Shown here: positions 62,956-64,000 of the stretch, piece by piece
How positions within the stretch are numbered: the stretch's first letter is position 1
Layout of the letters: every line of letters begins with the position of its first letter
NCBI GenBank assembly: GCA_030248065.1
Contig: JASAMV010004297.1
Location: 43,810 to 107,809 of the forward strand
From: Rhynchonema sp. JSB1_4
Taxonomy: Eukaryota > Nematoda > Chromadorea > Monhysterida > Xyalidae
Length of the DNA stretch: 64,000 nucleotides
Direction of reading: 5' to 3'
Notes under the pieces: model-generated
The model's database searches: none
The model's input: only the letters and a program-made list of their open reading frames with translations
Told to the model about the DNA's origin: nothing
Made by a program: the position numbers and the translations under genes

Positions 62956-63696
62956 CTTGAACGTTTTTGATTGTTTACAATCTAACAACGAAACTCACTT
63001 GTAAGAGATACTTCAATAGTGGTCTAGTATACGAAGCTGATCGTTGCACTACTTGTACATACCGTAGCTTGAAACAAATGATCGCGGCATGCATTTTGCT
63101 GACATATGTTGATGCATAATACGTGCTAAACAGCTAGTGACGGCTGCTTCTTCACAACAGTGTGCAAAATATTGTATGCCAAGTCAAGCACACCCAAGTC
63201 AGACTCCGGTCGCAAAAACGACCCAAGATGCCCACAAAGTGCATACGAGTGTCCGCAGTGCACGGAAATGTTTGTCTCAACGTGACCTACGTGTGCCTCC
63301 AAGCCACCTGACCAGTGTGTTGCATATTGCAGCACAAACACGAATTTGTTGTACGCCAATCACGAGGGAGTTTGCCGGCAATATGGCGGGCATCTTGCAA
63401 TATTGCCCGACGCAAAACTGCTCGAAGAACTGATCTACACGCTGGTGGTGGGTGCATTTTTTCAAACTGTCCAGAATCTGTTCATCAGGTGATGGGGTTT
63501 GTGAGTTTGGCGCTGTTCAAAAAGATGCGATCCAACATTGGCCCGAATTCCCGAACGCGTAATCGCAATGTGCAACTAAAGCGACTCTACAATTGAAGGC
63601 TGACCGCGTTTGTTTGCGGCTATTATTTCAGGACTTCAATCCGTTGCTTTGTGAAGTTTTACGAGCCCCACAAAGTTTAAAACACAACATTTAAAA
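62956..63696. other. Intergenic; no gene seen
   Basis: No domain, RNA gene or repeat boundary recognised. Confidence 0.4.
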
Positions 63697-63910
63697 AAAA
63701 TTTAATTTTTTTTACTTTTTTTGGTCTAATTATGAGCACAACACTGACAGCGGCGCGACTTCAGCACGAAACGGCGCACCAAGTAATGGCGCGTTTTACG
63801 CTCCCTGTGATTGTTTACGCGTGTTTACGCGAAAAAACTGGCATGTGTCATTTTTCCGAAACGCCAAACATTTTCAGTGAAGAAAACCGAATAGTTCAAA
63901 CTTTGCCCTT
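63697..63910. repeat. Dispersed repeat, TTTTTTGGTCTGATTGTGAG family, copy 2
   Basis: Direct copy of 58911-59130 with scattered substitutions. It begins in an A/T block and runs to CAAACTTTGCCC near the end of the window. Confidence 0.75.
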
Positions 63911-64000
63911 TGGATTACTATTGTTTTCAACGTCACGTACACAGCTGTGATCGCACGCATCTGAATCGTTCGGGGCTGGGTAGTGCATCCGACAGAAACC

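Overview
This window looks like nematode nuclear DNA. It holds genes split by many introns, GT-AG junctions with short TTTTCAG-type acceptors, an ShKT domain, a worm-like Ena/VASP (UNC-34 type) gene, and scattered TTAGGC/GCCTAA tracts, which is the nematode telomere hexamer. Coding density is low and transposon-derived repeats are dense. I cannot name the species. Every convincing gene lies on the + strand. Exons were joined by hand, by matching splice phase.

Layout: (1) 1-835: repeat ends, then the last exon of an ShKT-domain protein. (2) 836-12515: no recognised gene; a foldback repeat, a small Mutator-like element carrying telomere repeats, and a (CA)n tract of about 189 bp. (3) 12516-21704: an Ena/VASP actin regulator with complete EVH1, proline-rich and EVH2 parts in 13 or 14 recognised exons. 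It includes a 12-nt microexon and a phase-symmetric 5th exon that may be skipped; only the initiating exon is not found. (4) 21705-40988: mostly repeats (hAT-like MITEs, a mini-Helitron, foldbacks, a second telomere-carrying element), plus a short last exon at 28927-29177 and two weak candidate exons. (5) 40989-56470: a 14-exon gene for a predicted 761-residue type I membrane protein, with a signal peptide, a Cys-containing ectodomain, one transmembrane helix, and a long cytoplasmic tail with a PPPPY motif. I do not recognise its family. (6) 56471-64000: no gene; two more hAT-like MITEs, a GGCC-rich foldback and other dispersed repeats.

Functionally, the Ena gene should encode a tetrameric actin-filament elongation factor that binds proline-rich ligands through EVH1. 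The membrane protein's tail looks like a signalling or scaffold tail. The two genes are neighbours, but the sequence gives no direct evidence of a shared pathway (the tail has no obvious FPPPP ligand).

The most useful discoveries are in the mobile DNA. Four copies of one hAT-like MITE have 8-bp target duplications, one of them supported by an in-window empty site. A Mutator-like MITE carries nematode telomere repeats between its terminal repeats. A TA-flanked MITE sits three bases inside a 5' splice site. A Helitron-like mini-element has the A^TC...CTAG^T boundaries.
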